Shown here in pieces: positions 42,704 through 42,763 of a stretch of DNA of 42,763 nucleotides. Within the stretch, counting starts at the first letter, position 1. The number at the start of each line of letters is the position of its first letter. The stretch covers positions 1 through 42,763 of the forward strand of contig MGMG01000005.1 of the NCBI GenBank assembly GCA_001796355.1, given 5' to 3'. This DNA comes from Chloroflexi bacterium GWB2_54_36. Lineage in GTDB: Bacteria; Chloroflexota; Anaerolineae; Anaerolineales; Anaerolineaceae. A program made the translations under genes and the position numbers. The notes under the pieces were generated by a model, which saw only the letters and a program-made list of their open reading frames with translations, was not told where the DNA came from and did not search any database.

Positions 42704-42763
42704 ATGGAATCGTACAAGCACCAGCTATTTGAAATCGATTACTCTGAGATGAAAGATATGTTA
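42704..42763 (+). CDS. Start of an unidentified gene (right edge)
   Basis: An open frame starts with ATG at 42704 after the ribosome site AAAAGGGA and runs to the window edge; the 20 visible residues begin MESYKHQLFEIDYSEM. This is too short to recognise a family. Its position after gnd and tal suggests a pentose-phosphate gene, but that is only context. Confidence 0.5.
   Translation, partial: MESYKHQLFEIDYSEMKDML

Overview
The window looks like chromosomal DNA of a bacterium of the phylum Chloroflexota, probably near the class Anaerolineae. That is an inference from three things: the gene mix (a free-standing COG2403-type GTPase between argS and obg, peptide-type ABC transporters next to sugar genes, several UroD-like proteins), GTG and TTG starts, and dispersed palindromic repeats between genes. 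No rRNA, tRNA or CRISPR array was found.

Positions 1-6080 (all minus strand) are housekeeping genes: rpsT with its own promoter and terminator, then argS from an extended -10 promoter, a COG2403 GTPase, obg, nadD and a lipoprotein that runs off the left edge. A decayed insertion sequence (about 6092-6515) sits just upstream of the rpsT promoter. Positions 6555-14038 hold a type II NADH dehydrogenase, an ABC1/UbiB-like kinase, and a metal module made of a P1B-type ATPase with a CPG motif, a small metal-binding protein and a Crp/Fnr-type regulator; a DUF1294 membrane protein lies on the plus strand. The gaps 7860-8371 and 10040-10575 are filled with palindromic repeats.

Positions 14194-32390 form one long minus-strand catabolic block: LacI regulator, lipoprotein binding protein, two permeases, two ATPases, nagA, nagB, a UroD-like protein, an aldo/keto reductase, a Gfo/Idh oxidoreductase, two more UroD-like proteins, uxaC and uxaE. 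Many junctions are ATGA or TAATG overlaps. The enzymes imply uptake and breakdown of material containing both N-acetylglucosamine and hexuronic acid.

Upstream lie an acetylxylan-esterase-like hydrolase, pgi preceded by a 46-codon remnant of phosphoglucomutase, a KDG kinase and a second LacI regulator (all minus). Divergent from these on the plus strand are a fructuronate/mannonate-type SDR, a LarA-like nickel-pincer racemase/epimerase, gnd and tal, then the start of an unidentified gene. The two LacI genes share a perfect 12-bp operator, GTTAGCGCTAAC, which suggests one regulon. UxaC, UxaE, the SDR and KdgK make a nearly complete hexuronate pathway, but mannonate dehydratase and KDPG aldolase are not in the window. 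The LarA-like protein, next to the mannonate-forming SDR and 6-phosphogluconate dehydrogenase, suggests a possible C2-epimerase link from mannonate to gluconate and the pentose phosphate pathway. That link and the three divergent UroD-like proteins are the most novel parts.
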